A DNA stretch of 64,000 nucleotides from an uncultured Sulfitobacter sp. (GTDB taxonomy: Bacteria; Pseudomonadota; Alphaproteobacteria; Rhodobacterales; Rhodobacteraceae): contig CAJJCJ010000005.1 in the NCBI GenBank assembly GCA_905182645.1, positions 62,001 through 126,000 of the forward strand, in the 5' to 3' direction. The notes beneath the pieces were generated by a model. That model made no database searches and was not told the DNA's origin. It saw only the letters and a program-made list of their open reading frames with translations. The position numbers and the translations under genes are program-made. Below, piece by piece: positions 55,064 to 64,000 of the stretch (positions are counted from its first letter, which is position 1; each line of letters starts with the position of its first letter).

Positions 55064-55710
55064 TTGGCAAGATCGCAGGCATTTTGGAATATCGCAGCAC
55101 GGATCACGTGCTGATTGATGTGCGTGGCATTGGCTATTTGGTTTATGTGTCCAACCGCGTGATGGTGAGCCTGCCAAGCAATGGTGAACCTGTCGCGCTA
55201 TATACTGATCTGCTGGTCCGCGAGGATAATTTGCAGTTGTTCGGGTTTGCGACGTTGGTGGAAAAGGAATGGCATCGTTTGTTGATGTCGGTTCAAGGTA
55301 TTGGCGCAAAGGCGTCGCTCGCAATTTTGGGCGCGCTTGGTGCTGATGGTGTGAGCCGTGCGATTGCGCTGGGCGATTGGAATGCGCTGGCCAAGGCCAA
55401 GGGTGTTGGTCCCAAGACGGCGCAGCGCGTTGCGATTGAACTGAAAGACAAGGCGCCGGGTGTGATGGCGATGGGCGGCACTGTCGCCGAGGCGATGGGT
55501 GATGAGGTCATTGAGGCCGCACCAAAGCGCCGCTCGCCTGTCCCCAAGGCAAATCCTGCACAGTCTGAGACATTGTCGGCACTCGCCAATCTTGGTTATG
55601 CCCCTGGTGATGCGGCGGGTGCTGTGGCGCAGGCGGCGGGCGCTGATCCTGATGCGGATACGTCTGCGTTGATCCGTGCGGCCTTGAAGCTGCTGGCCCC
55701 AAAGGGGTAG
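55060..55710 (+). CDS. ruvA: Holliday junction DNA-binding protein RuvA
   Basis: Binds four-way junctions and loads RuvB. 216 aa: OB-fold N-terminus ([20 protein letters not shown]), helix-hairpin-helix motifs ([39 protein letters not shown]) and a C-terminal RuvB-contacting domain ([20 protein letters not shown]). The start overlaps ruvC; ruvB starts 9 nt later. Confidence 0.95.
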   Translation: MIGKIAGILEYRSTDHVLIDVRGIGYLVYVSNRVMVSLPSNGEPVALYTDLLVREDNLQLFGFATLVEKEWHRLLMSVQGIGAKASLAILGALGADGVSRAIALGDWNALAKAKGVGPKTAQRVAIELKDKAPGVMAMGGTVAEAMGDEVIEAAPKRRSPVPKANPAQSETLSALANLGYAPGDAAGAVAQAAGADPDADTSALIRAALKLLAPKG

Positions 55711-55719
55711 GGGTGAATT

Positions 55720-56742
55720 GTGACTGATGATGACCCCTCCGTGCGCCCAGAGCGCCAAGCCGAAGATGTCGACCGCGCGCTGCGTCCGCAGACGCTGGAT
55801 GAATTTATTGGTCAGCGCGAGGCCCGCGCGAACCTGAAGGTCTTTATCGAGAGCGCCAAGATACGCGGCGAGGCGATGGATCATGCGTTGTTTCATGGCC
55901 CTCCCGGTTTGGGTAAAACCACGCTGGCGCAGATTATGGCCCGCGAGCTGGGAGTGAATTTTCGCATGACGTCTGGTCCTGTGTTGGCCAAGGCAGGTGA
56001 TCTGGCCGCGATCCTGACCAATCTTGAGGCCCGTGATGTGTTGTTCATCGACGAAATTCACCGGCTTAATCCGGCGGTGGAAGAAGTGCTGTATCCGGCG
56101 CTTGAAGATTTTGAGCTGGATTTGGTGATTGGCGAAGGGCCTGCGGCGCGCACTGTGCGCATTGAATTGCAGCCGTTTACGCTTGTTGGGGCCACGACCC
56201 GCATGGGGCTTTTGACGACGCCGCTGCGTGACCGATTTGGCATTCCAACGCGGCTGGAGTTTTACACTGAGGACGAATTGCACGAGATTGTCACGCGCGG
56301 TGCCCGTCTAATGGGTGCCCCTGCTGAAGATTTGGGTGCCCGCGAGATTGCCAAGCGCGCCCGTGGCACCCCGCGTATTGCAGGCCGTTTGCTGCGCCGT
56401 GTCGTGGATTTTGCTGTCGTTGAAGGCAACGGTAAAGTGACCCGCGAAATTGCTGATAGCGCGCTGACCCGTTTGGGCGTGGATCATCTTGGGCTTGATA
56501 GTGCGGATCGTCGGTATTTGCGGCTTGTGGCCGAAAGCTATGGTGGTGGCCCTGTTGGCATTGAAACCATGTCGGCGGCCCTGTCTGAAAGCCGCGATAG
56601 TCTGGAAGAAGTGATCGAGCCGTATTTATTGCAAAAGGGTTTGATCCAGCGCACCCCGCGTGGGCGTATGTTGGCGCAGGCGGCGTGGACCCATTTGGGC
56701 TTGGATGCGCCGCGATCAAAAACGGATTTATTTGATGACTGA
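55720..56742 (+). CDS. ruvB: Holliday junction branch-migration ATPase RuvB
   Basis: A hexameric AAA+ motor driving branch migration. 340 aa from a GTG start ([17 protein letters not shown]) behind AGGGGTGAATT. Walker A is [14 protein letters not shown], Walker B is [16 protein letters not shown], sensor region is [19 protein letters not shown], and the C-terminal winged helix ends [17 protein letters not shown]. It overlaps the next gene by 8 nt. Confidence 0.96.
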   Translation: MTDDDPSVRPERQAEDVDRALRPQTLDEFIGQREARANLKVFIESAKIRGEAMDHALFHGPPGLGKTTLAQIMARELGVNFRMTSGPVLAKAGDLAAILTNLEARDVLFIDEIHRLNPAVEEVLYPALEDFELDLVIGEGPAARTVRIELQPFTLVGATTRMGLLTTPLRDRFGIPTRLEFYTEDELHEIVTRGARLMGAPAEDLGAREIAKRARGTPRIAGRLLRRVVDFAVVEGNGKVTREIADSALTRLGVDHLGLDSADRRYLRLVAESYGGGPVGIETMSAALSESRDSLEEVIEPYLLQKGLIQRTPRGRMLAQAAWTHLGLDAPRSKTDLFDD

Positions 56743-57349
56743 CCAAATGCTGAATGTTGAACCGTTTTTCACCCGCTCTGATGGCGCATATGTTTTTGCG
56801 CGTTGGGGCCGCCCGATTGTGCCTGTTGTGTTTGGTGTTGATGCACCGACGTTGTCGGTTTTTAAGGCCGCGATTGAGGCGATCGTGGTTGCTGCTGACC
56901 ATAAGATGGATGAGCTGGATACTGAGCTAGGTGCCAACCTGATGATGTTTTTCTGCAAGGATTGGTCCGAGCTGTTAGATGTGTCGCATCTTGATCAAAT
57001 GATCCCAGAGATTGCCCCTCTGATCGCGAAGTTGCAGGCGGGCGATGCCAATCAATACCGTCTTTTTCGGTTTGACGCGCAGGGTGCGATTAATGCCTGT
57101 TTTGTGTTCTTGCGGATGGACGCGCATCTTGCAGAAGCGTCTGCTGATACGCTTGCGTTGTCGCAGGCTGCTCAGATGATATTGCTTTGGTCGGACACCG
57201 CGCCGTCCCTGTTGGGGGAAATCAACGGGATGACGGTGTTGCGCCCTGAAATTGCTGGCGTGATCCGTGCGGCCTATGATCCGGTGATGCCAAGCGTTGC
57301 GCATGATCCAAGCCATGCGTTGCGCCTGTCTGCGCGAGTATCGCTATGA
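56735..57349 (+). CDS. Conserved hypothetical protein between ruvB and ybgC
   Basis: 204 aa from ATG 56735 ([20 protein letters not shown]); the track start 25 codons upstream is inside ruvB. A soluble mixed alpha/beta protein without recognised domain. [10 protein letters not shown]-type acidic/aromatic stretches and the conserved-looking [16 protein letters not shown] are notable. Overlaps on both sides (8 nt with ruvB and 4 nt with ybgC) imply it is translated with the ruv and tol genes. Confidence 0.75.
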   Translation: MTDQMLNVEPFFTRSDGAYVFARWGRPIVPVVFGVDAPTLSVFKAAIEAIVVAADHKMDELDTELGANLMMFFCKDWSELLDVSHLDQMIPEIAPLIAKLQAGDANQYRLFRFDAQGAINACFVFLRMDAHLAEASADTLALSQAAQMILLWSDTAPSLLGEINGMTVLRPEIAGVIRAAYDPVMPSVAHDPSHALRLSARVSL

Positions 57350-57726
57350 CCCATGAGTTTCCCGTGCGCGTCTATTATGAAGACACTGATTTGGCGGGCA
57401 TTGTGTATTATGCCAACTATCTCAAGTTCATCGAGCGCGGCCGCAGTGAATGGGTCCGTGGGTTGGGTGTTGATCAGGTGGCCATGAAAGCCAGTGGCGT
57501 TGTTTTCGCTGTCCGCCGAGTGGAGGCTGATTATTTCATGCCTGCGCGGTATGACGATGCACTGGTTATTGAAACGCGTGTCGAAAAGCTGACGGGTGCT
57601 CGACTGGTCGTGCGCCAAGGTGTGATGCGCGGTGCGGACCTGTTGTTTGAGGCGCTAGTGACCATCGTTGCCATTGATCAAAACGGCAAGCCTGCGCGGC
57701 TTCCGGCGAACATCCGCGCAACCTGA
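57346..57726 (+). CDS. ybgC: YbgC, tol-pal-linked acyl-CoA thioesterase
   Basis: A 126-residue hotdog-fold thioesterase: VRVYYEDTDLAGIVYYANYL carries the catalytic Asp, and LKFIERGRSEWVRGLG follows. It is regularly the first gene of tol-pal operons and is linked to phospholipid metabolism. The start overlaps the previous gene (ATGA); tolQ begins 110 nt downstream, where a separate promoter may lie. Confidence 0.94.
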   Translation: MTHEFPVRVYYEDTDLAGIVYYANYLKFIERGRSEWVRGLGVDQVAMKASGVVFAVRRVEADYFMPARYDDALVIETRVEKLTGARLVVRQGVMRGADLLFEALVTIVAIDQNGKPARLPANIRAT

Positions 57727-57836
57727 CGCGGTTTTGTGATCAAGCTCTGTGCGGTTGCGTTGGATTTATCGTGCGACCTTGTATATGATGTTCGTAATCA
57801 GAGCCCAAATAGGGCCGCAAAACCAAGAGCAGGTAC

Positions 57837-58511
57837 ATGGAAGCAGCAACAGATTTCACAATGTGGGCGTTATTCGCGCGCGCAACAATTACCGTAAAAA
57901 TCGTTATGATTATGTTGATGGCCGCATCCGTTTGGTGCTGGGCCGTGATTATCGACAAGATCAGGCAATATCGCCGCGCCCGCGCGGAGGCAGATGTATT
58001 TGACCAGTTGTTCTGGTCGGGGGATCCGTTGGATGCCTTGTTTGACAAAATTGGCACCAGTCCCACAGGTCAGAGCCAAAAGATTTTTGCCGCTGGCATG
58101 CTGGAATGGCGCAGGTCGCACCGCCAAGATGGTGGCTTGATCGCAGGTGCACAGGCCCGCATTGACCGATCCATGGATGTTGCTATTGCCAAAGAGGTTG
58201 GTCGTTTGCAAAAGGGGTTGCCTGTGTTGGCGACCGTTGGATCGACGGCCCCGTTTGTGGGGCTGTTTGGTACCGTCTGGGGCATCATGAACGCGTTCAT
58301 TGAGATTGCCGAACAGCAGAATACCAATTTGGCTGTTGTGGCCCCGGGTATTGCCGAGGCTTTGTTGGCGACAGGTTTGGGTCTGTTGGCCGCGATCCCT
58401 GCGGTTATTTTCTATAATAAGCTGTCCGCAGATAGTGACCGCATTGTTGCGGGTTACGAGGCGTTTGCTGACGAGTTTGCCACCATCCTTAGCCGTCAGT
58501 TGGACAGTTAA
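57837..58511 (+). CDS. tolQ: TolQ, proton-channel subunit of Tol-Pal
   Basis: A 224-residue inner-membrane protein with three helices; with TolR it turns proton-motive force into TolA movement for outer-membrane constriction at division. The helix-2/3 region LPVLATVGSTAPFVGLFGTVWGIMNAF and ALLATGLGLLAAIPAVIFYN are the family signature. tolR starts at the next base after its stop. Confidence 0.95.
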   Translation: MEAATDFTMWALFARATITVKIVMIMLMAASVWCWAVIIDKIRQYRRARAEADVFDQLFWSGDPLDALFDKIGTSPTGQSQKIFAAGMLEWRRSHRQDGGLIAGAQARIDRSMDVAIAKEVGRLQKGLPVLATVGSTAPFVGLFGTVWGIMNAFIEIAEQQNTNLAVVAPGIAEALLATGLGLLAAIPAVIFYNKLSADSDRIVAGYEAFADEFATILSRQLDS

Positions 58512-58985
58512 ATGGGCGGCGGTGTTATTCAGTCCGAAAGCGGTGGCGGTCGCCGTCGTAGGGGCCGCCGTCGGTCTGCGCCGATGGCCGAGATCAACAT
58601 CACGCCGTTTGTTGATGTCATGCTGGTTTTGCTGATTATCTTCATGGTCGCTGCGCCTTTGTCGGTTGTCGGTGTGCCTGTGGAATTGCCTAAGACGGCG
58701 GCGAATGCGCTACCTTCGGATCAAGAAGAGCCGTTGACGGTGACGATTACGGCGGCGGGTGAGATTATGATCCAGAACACAGTGACTGCGTCTGGTGACT
58801 TTGTCGGTAAGCTGGCTGCGATTGCCGCGGAACGGACGTCAGACCGGATATTCTTGCGCGCTGATGGTGCCAATGAATGGAATACTGTGGCTGAGGTTAT
58901 GGGTGCGTTGAATGCTGGTGGGTTTTCTAACATTGGTTTGGTGACAGACATCGGTGGCCCCGCGTTAAACGGGTCGGACGGCTGA
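58512..58985 (+). CDS. tolR: TolR, proton-channel subunit of Tol-Pal
   Basis: 157 aa: a glycine/arginine-rich cytoplasmic lead (GGGRRRRGRRRSAPMAEINI), one membrane helix (PFVDVMLVLLIIFMVAAPLS) with the proton-carrying Asp, and a periplasmic ExbD-type domain ending GFSNIGLVTDIGG. Directly abuts tolQ; tolA follows 4 nt later. Confidence 0.95.
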   Translation: MGGGVIQSESGGGRRRRGRRRSAPMAEINITPFVDVMLVLLIIFMVAAPLSVVGVPVELPKTAANALPSDQEEPLTVTITAAGEIMIQNTVTASGDFVGKLAAIAAERTSDRIFLRADGANEWNTVAEVMGALNAGGFSNIGLVTDIGGPALNGSDG

Positions 58986-58989
58986 TTGC

Positions 58990-60072
58990 ATGCGCAGCGC
59001 CGGAACTTATATCTCTGGGATTGGCCACGTCGTGCTGATTGGCTGGCTCATTTCGGGATGGGGATTTTCCAGTGAGCCGTTGCCGTTTGAGGTGGCCGAA
59101 GTGTCTGTTGTGTCCAGCGAAGAATTTGCCGCTATGGTCGCCGCGACCACGCCGCAACCTGATGCGGCCAATCCAACGGCGCCTGCCCAACCCCAGATCG
59201 AAGATGCGCCTGTACCGATCGAGCCGGAGACTGCGCCGCAAGTTGTTCCAACCCCGGAACCTGCAGTGCAACCTGACGCGGACACTCCGCCGCCTGAGGC
59301 CCCTGAGCCGCCAGCGCCGCAGTCTGATGTGGCTGATGTTGCCCCTGAGCCACCCAAGCCGCCTGCAGTTGAGGCCGCCCCTGATGTGATTGAAAGCCCG
59401 CGTCCGCAGCCGCGCCCTGCGCCGCGTGTGGCCCCCGTGGCTGTCGCCCCGCCAGCGCCAGAGGCGGACGTGGCTGACATTGTGCGCGATGCTGTGGTGC
59501 CTGATGACAGTGCGGCGGCCGAGGTGGTGGAGCCAGCCCAGACCCCAACTGCCCCCGAGGAAGCCGCGACCGAGATTGTGATTGAGGATGCGACCCCGTC
59601 TGGTGCGGTGACCACATCGGCCCGTCCGAAAACCCGTCCGAACCGCCCTGCGCCAGCGCCACCGAGTGAGACAACGAGTGCGAGCGATGATGCGGCCGTT
59701 GCGGCGGCCTTGGCGGCTGCACTGGCGGCGACCGCGCCTGATTTGCCTGCTGGTCCACCGATGACTGGGTCAGAGACTGAAGGATTTCGCCTAGCTATTG
59801 GCGAGTGCTGGGTCGTTGATACTGGCGGGCGGTCAGCAAATGTGAAAGTCACAGTTGCATTCAGTCTTGACCGGTCCGGAAAAGTTGCAGGTGATGTCAG
59901 GCAGGTTACTGCGGAAGGTGGCGAGCAAGCCGCCGTTGATACCGCGTTTCGTGCGGCACGGACCGCCATTTTGCGCTGTGGTGCATCGGGGTATGACTTG
60001 CCGGCGGATAAATATGACCAATGGCGCGAAGTTGAAATTACGTTTGATCCTTCGGGAATGCGGCTCCGGTAG
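58990..60072 (+). CDS. tolA: TolA-like envelope-spanning protein
   Basis: 360 aa: an N-terminal membrane anchor ([20 protein letters not shown]), a long Pro/Ala/Glu-rich spacer (about residues 50-250, full of PEPPxP repeats) that can cross the periplasm, and a compact C-terminal TolA/TonB domain ([36 protein letters not shown]). It links TolQR to Pal and TolB. Low-complexity composition produces large false antisense ORFs. Confidence 0.92.
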   Translation: MRSAGTYISGIGHVVLIGWLISGWGFSSEPLPFEVAEVSVVSSEEFAAMVAATTPQPDAANPTAPAQPQIEDAPVPIEPETAPQVVPTPEPAVQPDADTPPPEAPEPPAPQSDVADVAPEPPKPPAVEAAPDVIESPRPQPRPAPRVAPVAVAPPAPEADVADIVRDAVVPDDSAAAEVVEPAQTPTAPEEAATEIVIEDATPSGAVTTSARPKTRPNRPAPAPPSETTSASDDAAVAAALAAALAATAPDLPAGPPMTGSETEGFRLAIGECWVVDTGGRSANVKVTVAFSLDRSGKVAGDVRQVTAEGGEQAAVDTAFRAARTAILRCGASGYDLPADKYDQWREVEITFDPSGMRLR

Positions 60073-60167
60073 GCGGTTGTGCGCGTAGGGGGCGTGTTTT
60101 CCCCTTATGTGTGTGCCATAAGATATTAGCAAAGACGGGCCAAGACCCGTGGCGAGAATTGAGGCGA

Positions 60168-61487
60168 ATGATGATGAAACGATTTTTGATTGCTCTGGTG
60201 GTGCTTATGCTGGCCGGACCTGTGGTGGCCCAAAGCGGGCCGTTGCGCCTGACGATCACTGATGGTGTGATTGAGCCGCTGCCTTTTGCGGTCCCTAGTT
60301 TTGAGCCTGAAAATGCCGAGGCCGCCCAAGTGGCAGCCGATATAACCCGTCTTGTGGCGCTGGATTTGTCCGGCACTGGGTTGTTTCGTGAAATTCCTGC
60401 ATCTGCGTTCATCAGTGCCCACAGCAGTTTTGCCCAGACCGTTGCCTACCCTGATTGGCGTGCGATTAATGCGCAGGCTATGATCAGCGGTGCTGTCACC
60501 GTGTCGGGCAATCAGTTGATCGTAAAATTCCGTTTATATGACGTGTTTTCTGGCACCGAAATGGGCGGCGGGTTGCAATTTGCAGGCACTGTCGATGGAT
60601 GGCGTCGCATGGCCCATAAGGTGGCTGATGCCGCTTATAGACGTATCACGGGCGAGGGCGGTTATTTTGATAGCCGCATTGTGTTCGTGTCTGAAAGCGG
60701 CCCCAAGGATAATCGTCAAAAGCGCCTTGCGATCATGGATTTTGATGGCGCGAATATGCAGTTTTTGACTGATAGTTCAGCATTGGTTTTGGCCCCAAGG
60801 TTTTCACCAACAGGTGACCGCGTGCTATATACCAGCTTTGCCTCCGGATCTCCGCGCATCAATGTGCTGGATGTGACATCTGTTGGCACCCGCCAGTTGC
60901 AGACAGCCGACGGCGAAATGGCGTTTAGCCCGCGGTTTTCGCGGGATGGTACGCAGGTCATTTATAGCCTTGCCAATGGCGGCAACACTGACATTTATCG
61001 TGGCGATATTGCGAGCGGTGCCAGCACGCGTCTGACGTCAGCGCCGTCAATTGAAACCGCCCCAAGCCTGTCGCCTGATGGCAGCCAGATCGTGTTTGAA
61101 AGCGACAGATCAGGCACGCAGCAGATGTATATTATGTCCGCCAATGGCGGCGATGCCCGCCGGATTTCATTTGGTGACGGTCGTTATGCCACGCCTGTGT
61201 GGTCCCCGCGTGGTGATCTGATTGCGTTCACCAAGCAGAATGCCGGTCGGTTCCATATCGGTGTGATGCGTACAGATGGATCCGAAGAGCGTTTGTTGAC
61301 GTCGTCATTCTTGGATGAGGGCCCAACGTGGTCCCCCAATGGTCGTGTCATCATGTTTATGCGTGAAACGCAGGGTGCTGGCGGCACGTCGTCGCTGTAT
61401 TCTGTGGATGTGTCTGGCCGGAACTTAAAGCCCGTGCCATTGCCAAACGGCGCGTCTGATCCATCTTGGGGACCGCTACAGCCGTAA
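60168..61487 (+). CDS. tolB: TolB, periplasmic beta-propeller of Tol-Pal
   Basis: 439 aa from the ATG run at 60168 ([20 protein letters not shown]), which starts the signal peptide and follows GAGGCGA; the track's extra 19 residues are spurious. An N-terminal anticodon-like domain is followed by a WD40-like propeller with repeated SP-DG blocks ([42 protein letters not shown]). Confidence 0.95.
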   Translation: MMMKRFLIALVVLMLAGPVVAQSGPLRLTITDGVIEPLPFAVPSFEPENAEAAQVAADITRLVALDLSGTGLFREIPASAFISAHSSFAQTVAYPDWRAINAQAMISGAVTVSGNQLIVKFRLYDVFSGTEMGGGLQFAGTVDGWRRMAHKVADAAYRRITGEGGYFDSRIVFVSESGPKDNRQKRLAIMDFDGANMQFLTDSSALVLAPRFSPTGDRVLYTSFASGSPRINVLDVTSVGTRQLQTADGEMAFSPRFSRDGTQVIYSLANGGNTDIYRGDIASGASTRLTSAPSIETAPSLSPDGSQIVFESDRSGTQQMYIMSANGGDARRISFGDGRYATPVWSPRGDLIAFTKQNAGRFHIGVMRTDGSEERLLTSSFLDEGPTWSPNGRVIMFMRETQGAGGTSSLYSVDVSGRNLKPVPLPNGASDPSWGPLQP

Positions 61488-61563
61488 TAACGTGTTATTT
61501 CCACGCCGCGTATATCTATGATATTGTCCGGCAAAAGAGCAGATAAGAATAGGATACCCACTT

Positions 61564-62052
61564 ATGACAATTCTACCAAAAATCGCCCTTATGGGCCTGA
61601 TTGTGATTACCGCAGGATGTACGAACCCCGACCGTTTTACGGCAGGCGCGAATGACGCCGCCCAAGCGGGCGTTAATGACCCGACCAGCCCTTTGTTTTT
61701 CAACCAGACGATAGGTGATCGCGTGTTGTTCGCAGTTGATACGTCGACTTTGACCGACGAAGGCAAAGCAATTCTGGATGGTCAGGTTGGTTGGTTACAG
61801 TCCAATGCCGATTATTTGGCGATCATCGAAGGACACGCCGATGAGCAGGGAACGCGCGAATACAACATTAGCCTTGGGTTCCGCCGTTCGAATGCTGTTC
61901 GCGAATATCTGGTGTCCAAAGGTGTGCCTGCGACCCGTTTGCGCGCAACTAGCTATGGCAAGGAACGCCCAATTCAGGTCTGTTCACAAGAAAGCTGTTA
62001 TGCTTCAAACCGCCGTGCTGTCACGGTGATTTCTCTCGCTTCGCTAAGCTAA
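61564..62052 (+). CDS. pal: Pal, peptidoglycan-associated lipoprotein
   Basis: 162 aa with a lipobox ITAGC (lipid-modified Cys 19), then an OmpA-type peptidoglycan-binding domain: VLFAVDTSTLTDEGKAILDG, EGHADEQGTREYNISLGFRR. Anchored in the outer membrane and bound to TolB/TolA. The start follows AGGATACCCACTT. Confidence 0.95.
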   Translation: MTILPKIALMGLIVITAGCTNPDRFTAGANDAAQAGVNDPTSPLFFNQTIGDRVLFAVDTSTLTDEGKAILDGQVGWLQSNADYLAIIEGHADEQGTREYNISLGFRRSNAVREYLVSKGVPATRLRATSYGKERPIQVCSQESCYASNRRAVTVISLASLS

Positions 62053-62062
62053 GGACGCCAGC

Positions 62063-62884
62063 ATGCTGCACCGGATTGCACTGATTATTGCCCTTGGGTT
62101 TGCTGCCCCTGCGGCGGCCGTCGCCCAAGACCAGACGCTGGCCGATATTCGCCAACAACTGACGGGCCTTTATGTGGATCTGCAAAGGTTGCGCGTTGAG
62201 CTTTCGACGACGGGCGCTTTGACGATTGGGGCTGTTGGCAATACGCCGCTGGACCGATTGAACGGGATCGAGGCAGAGTTGCAGCGACTGACATCCAAGA
62301 CCGAGGAATTGGAGTTTCGCGTCAACCGGATCACGGTTGATGGCACCAATCGTATCGGTGATCTTGAGTTCCGCCTTTGCGAGCTGGAAACTGGGTGCGA
62401 CATTGCCAGCCTTGGTGACACCCCAAGCCTTGGCGGTGTTGATAGCGCCGACAGTGTTCCGACGCCGCAGATTGCCCCATCTAACACGGGCCCCGCATTG
62501 GCTATTGGCGAAGCAGAAGATATTGAGCGGGCGCAGGAGGCGCTCGCGGCAGGTGACTTTCGCAGCGCCGCTGATCAGCTTGCGACCTTTAGCACGTCCT
62601 ATCCAGGTTCTCCGATAGCGGCTGAGGCTGCGTATCTGCGTGGCGAGGCGTTGGAGGGTTTGGGCGAGATGACGAATGCGGCGCGTGCATATCTTGAGGC
62701 GTTTTCCACAAGCCCTGAGGGTGGGAAAGCCCCTGATGCGTTGTTCAAGCTTGGATTTTCGCTTGGGGCGATTGGCCAGACGCAGGACGCTTGTGTGACC
62801 TTGGCTGAAGTTGGCGTGCGGTTCCCGTCTGCGCCTGCAACCGGTGACGCCGTCCAAGCAATGGCGCGTCTTGGATGCAATTAA
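62063..62884 (+). CDS. cpoB: CpoB/YbgF, Tol-Pal coordinator
   Basis: 273 aa: signal peptide (HRIALIIALGFAAPAAAVAQ), an N-terminal coiled coil (QTLADIRQQLTGLYVDLQRL and the following leucine heptads), a Ser/Pro-rich linker and C-terminal TPR repeats (EAAYLRGEALEGLGEMTNAA). CpoB couples Tol-Pal to peptidoglycan synthesis at division. Its end overlaps tilS by 10 nt. Confidence 0.93.
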   Translation: MLHRIALIIALGFAAPAAAVAQDQTLADIRQQLTGLYVDLQRLRVELSTTGALTIGAVGNTPLDRLNGIEAELQRLTSKTEELEFRVNRITVDGTNRIGDLEFRLCELETGCDIASLGDTPSLGGVDSADSVPTPQIAPSNTGPALAIGEAEDIERAQEALAAGDFRSAADQLATFSTSYPGSPIAAEAAYLRGEALEGLGEMTNAARAYLEAFSTSPEGGKAPDALFKLGFSLGAIGQTQDACVTLAEVGVRFPSAPATGDAVQAMARLGCN

Positions 62885-64000
62885 GCCCGCCTGCGGGTGA
62901 TGATATCCGGCTTGTTCATTGGGTCGGAAAAGCGTTTCCAACCCGTCCCGCCAAAATTGGTATCGCCGTGTCTGGCGGTGGCGACAGCATGGCGCTTTTG
63001 CATTTGTATGCCCGCTGGTCAGCCCAAACGGGGCACCCAATTGCGGCTGTGACTGTTGATCATGGCCTGCGTGATGGGTCTGACCGCGAGGCGGCGGGGG
63101 TTGCTGCGTTTTGTGCCAAGGCCGGCATCCCGCATGATACATTGCTTTGGAATAACTGGGATGGGCATGGCAATTTGCAGGCCGCTGCCCGTGATGCCCG
63201 TTACCACCTGATGGCCGAATGGGCGCGCCGCAATGACGTCAGCGGGATCGCTCTTGGGCATACGATGAACGATGGTGCCGAGACGTTTTTGATGCGCCTG
63301 TCGCGCAAGGCGGGCGTTGATGGTCTGTCCGCGATGGACCGTGTTTTTGATCGCAATGGGCTGACTTATGCCCGCCCTTTGTGGATGTGTACGCGGGCCG
63401 AGCTGCGCGATTACTTGACCCGCAATGACGTCAGTTGGGTTGATGACCCCAGCAATGACGACGTGGACTTTGAACGTATCCGCGTGCGCAAGGCCATGGT
63501 CGCGCTGGACGAATTGGGATTACGTACGGATGCATTACAACATGCGGGCACTGCGCTGCGCCAAGCGCGTGATGCATTGGACCACTATACTAGTATTGAG
63601 GCCGCGAGGCATGTCGTGGCGGGCACTGGTGATCTAATTTTGCCATTAAAGCCTGATGTGCCTGACGAAATTGCGCGTCGTTTGCGCAGCAAAGTTATTC
63701 AGTGGGTTGGCCGGTTGCCGTATCCGCCCCGCGCGTCCGCAATGCAGCACCTGATGGATGGGCTGTCGTTGGAGGGCACGCATACGCTTGGCGGCTGTAT
63801 TGTGACGGTCAAAGACGGACAAATGCGGGTGATGCGCGAGGCGAACGCTGTGCGGCAGATGAAATGTCTGACGACTGAAATTTGGGATGGGCGCTGGGTG
63901 CTGGATGGTCCGCATGAGGACGATCTGCATATCGCGGCGCTGGGTGAGGGAATTGCGGATTGCCCTGATTGGCGTAGTGCCGGATTGCCCCGATTGTCGT
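62875..64000 (+). CDS. tilS: tRNA(Ile)-lysidine synthetase (3' end outside window)
   Basis: Converts the wobble C34 of the AUA-decoding tRNA-Ile to lysidine, so it is essential. The ORF is missing from the track because no stop lies in the window; translation from ATG 62875 (MQLSPPAGDDIRLVHWVGKA) stays open for 375 codons. The ATP-binding P-loop is IGIAVSGGGDSMALLHL; VTVDHGLRDGS, ALGHTMNDGAETFLMRL and DDPSNDDVDFERIRVR are family motifs. The start overlaps cpoB. Confidence 0.94.
   Translation, partial: MQLSPPAGDDIRLVHWVGKAFPTRPAKIGIAVSGGGDSMALLHLYARWSAQTGHPIAAVTVDHGLRDGSDREAAGVAAFCAKAGIPHDTLLWNNWDGHGNLQAAARDARYHLMAEWARRNDVSGIALGHTMNDGAETFLMRLSRKAGVDGLSAMDRVFDRNGLTYARPLWMCTRAELRDYLTRNDVSWVDDPSNDDVDFERIRVRKAMVALDELGLRTDALQHAGTALRQARDALDHYTSIEAARHVVAGTGDLILPLKPDVPDEIARRLRSKVIQWVGRLPYPPRASAMQHLMDGLSLEGTHTLGGCIVTVKDGQMRVMREANAVRQMKCLTTEIWDGRWVLDGPHEDDLHIAALGEGIADCPDWRSAGLPRLS

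Noticed and set aside
55198-56283. 361-aa minus-strand ORF opposite ruvA/ruvB
   Set aside because: Antisense shadow with Arg/Gln-rich composition; ruvA and ruvB are unambiguous.
59007-59969. 320-aa Ser/Gly/Ala-rich minus-strand ORF
   Set aside because: It mirrors the Pro/Ala-rich spacer of tolA and is a composition artefact.
62021-63142. 373-aa minus-strand ORF opposite cpoB/tilS
   Set aside because: It is antisense to two clear genes, rich in Arg/His/Gln as typical for shadows of GC-biased coding DNA, and has no family pattern.
1-64000. tRNA genes, rRNA genes, CRISPR arrays and intact insertion sequences
   Set aside because: No cloverleaf-like or spacer-repeat pattern, nor any transposase-like ORF, was found by eye. 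A tRNAscan and ISfinder run would be the decisive check.

Overview
The window looks like a chromosomal stretch of a marine alphaproteobacterium of the Rhodobacteraceae (roseobacter group). The evidence is a full Sox thiosulfate-oxidation cluster, the ALA-synthase type of hemA, phosphatidylcholine synthase, the tyrA/hisC and xerC/DUF484 neighbourhoods, ruvCAB followed by ybgC-tolQRAB-pal-cpoB-tilS, and GC content that looks moderate by eye (not computed). The genus cannot be fixed from the sequence alone. No rRNA, tRNA, CRISPR array or intact insertion sequence was found by eye, and no ORF was recognised as a classical DNA-binding regulator.

Layout. (1) 1-6.1 kb: soxYZABCD plus a secreted DsrE-like protein. 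(2) 6.2-10.7 kb: DUF302 protein, hemA, a membrane methyltransferase, then on the minus strand two secreted metallo-beta-lactamase-fold proteins (SoxG/SoxH-like) and a secreted rhodanese. (3) 10.7-17.3 kb: cytochrome c maturation genes ccmC-ccmD (minus) and ccmEFGHI (plus), ending in a very short ccoS that the ORF track misses. Sox needs many periplasmic c-type haems, so sox, hemA and ccm together form a coherent block. (4) 17.4-20.3 kb: an amidinotransferase / ChrR-type cupin / FAD amine oxidase operon. (5) 20.4-22.5 kb: two decayed genes (LpxR-like and Hint-domain). (6) 22.5-32.4 kb: a divergent catabolic locus. A minus-strand operon (PLP ammonia-lyase, M24 hydrolase, Asp/Glu racemase-fold enzyme, rhodanese) faces a plus-strand operon (betaine-type ABC importer, FAD oxidoreductase, SDR, old-yellow-enzyme homologue). 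The intergenic region carries inverted repeats. (7) 32.4-46.2 kb: a DMT pair, rpsD, hisC-tyrA, extensin-like protein, ileS, ogt, EamA transporter, pcs, xerC, DUF484 and a transaldolase-family gene. (8) 46.3-54.2 kb: priA, a truncated molybdenum hydroxylase with an intact cytochrome c, MFS transporter, prmA and DUF1127. (9) 54.5-64.0 kb: ruvCAB, a conserved hypothetical gene, ybgC, tolQRAB, pal, cpoB and the start of tilS, which runs off the window.

The most striking pattern is gene decay. At least six loci are broken while still readable: lpxR-like (two in-frame TAA), Hint protein (many frameshifts), hisC (one extra G), extensin-like protein (in-frame TGA just before its DHFHFD motif), ogt (in-frame TAA) and a molybdenum hydroxylase (5' truncation plus TAG). 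Several of the stops are one C-to-T change from Gln or Arg codons. One of the broken genes is the O6-alkylguanine repair gene, whose loss is known to favour exactly that transition. The best candidate for an undescribed system is the divergent 22.5-32.4 kb catabolic locus; its substrate cannot be read from sequence.
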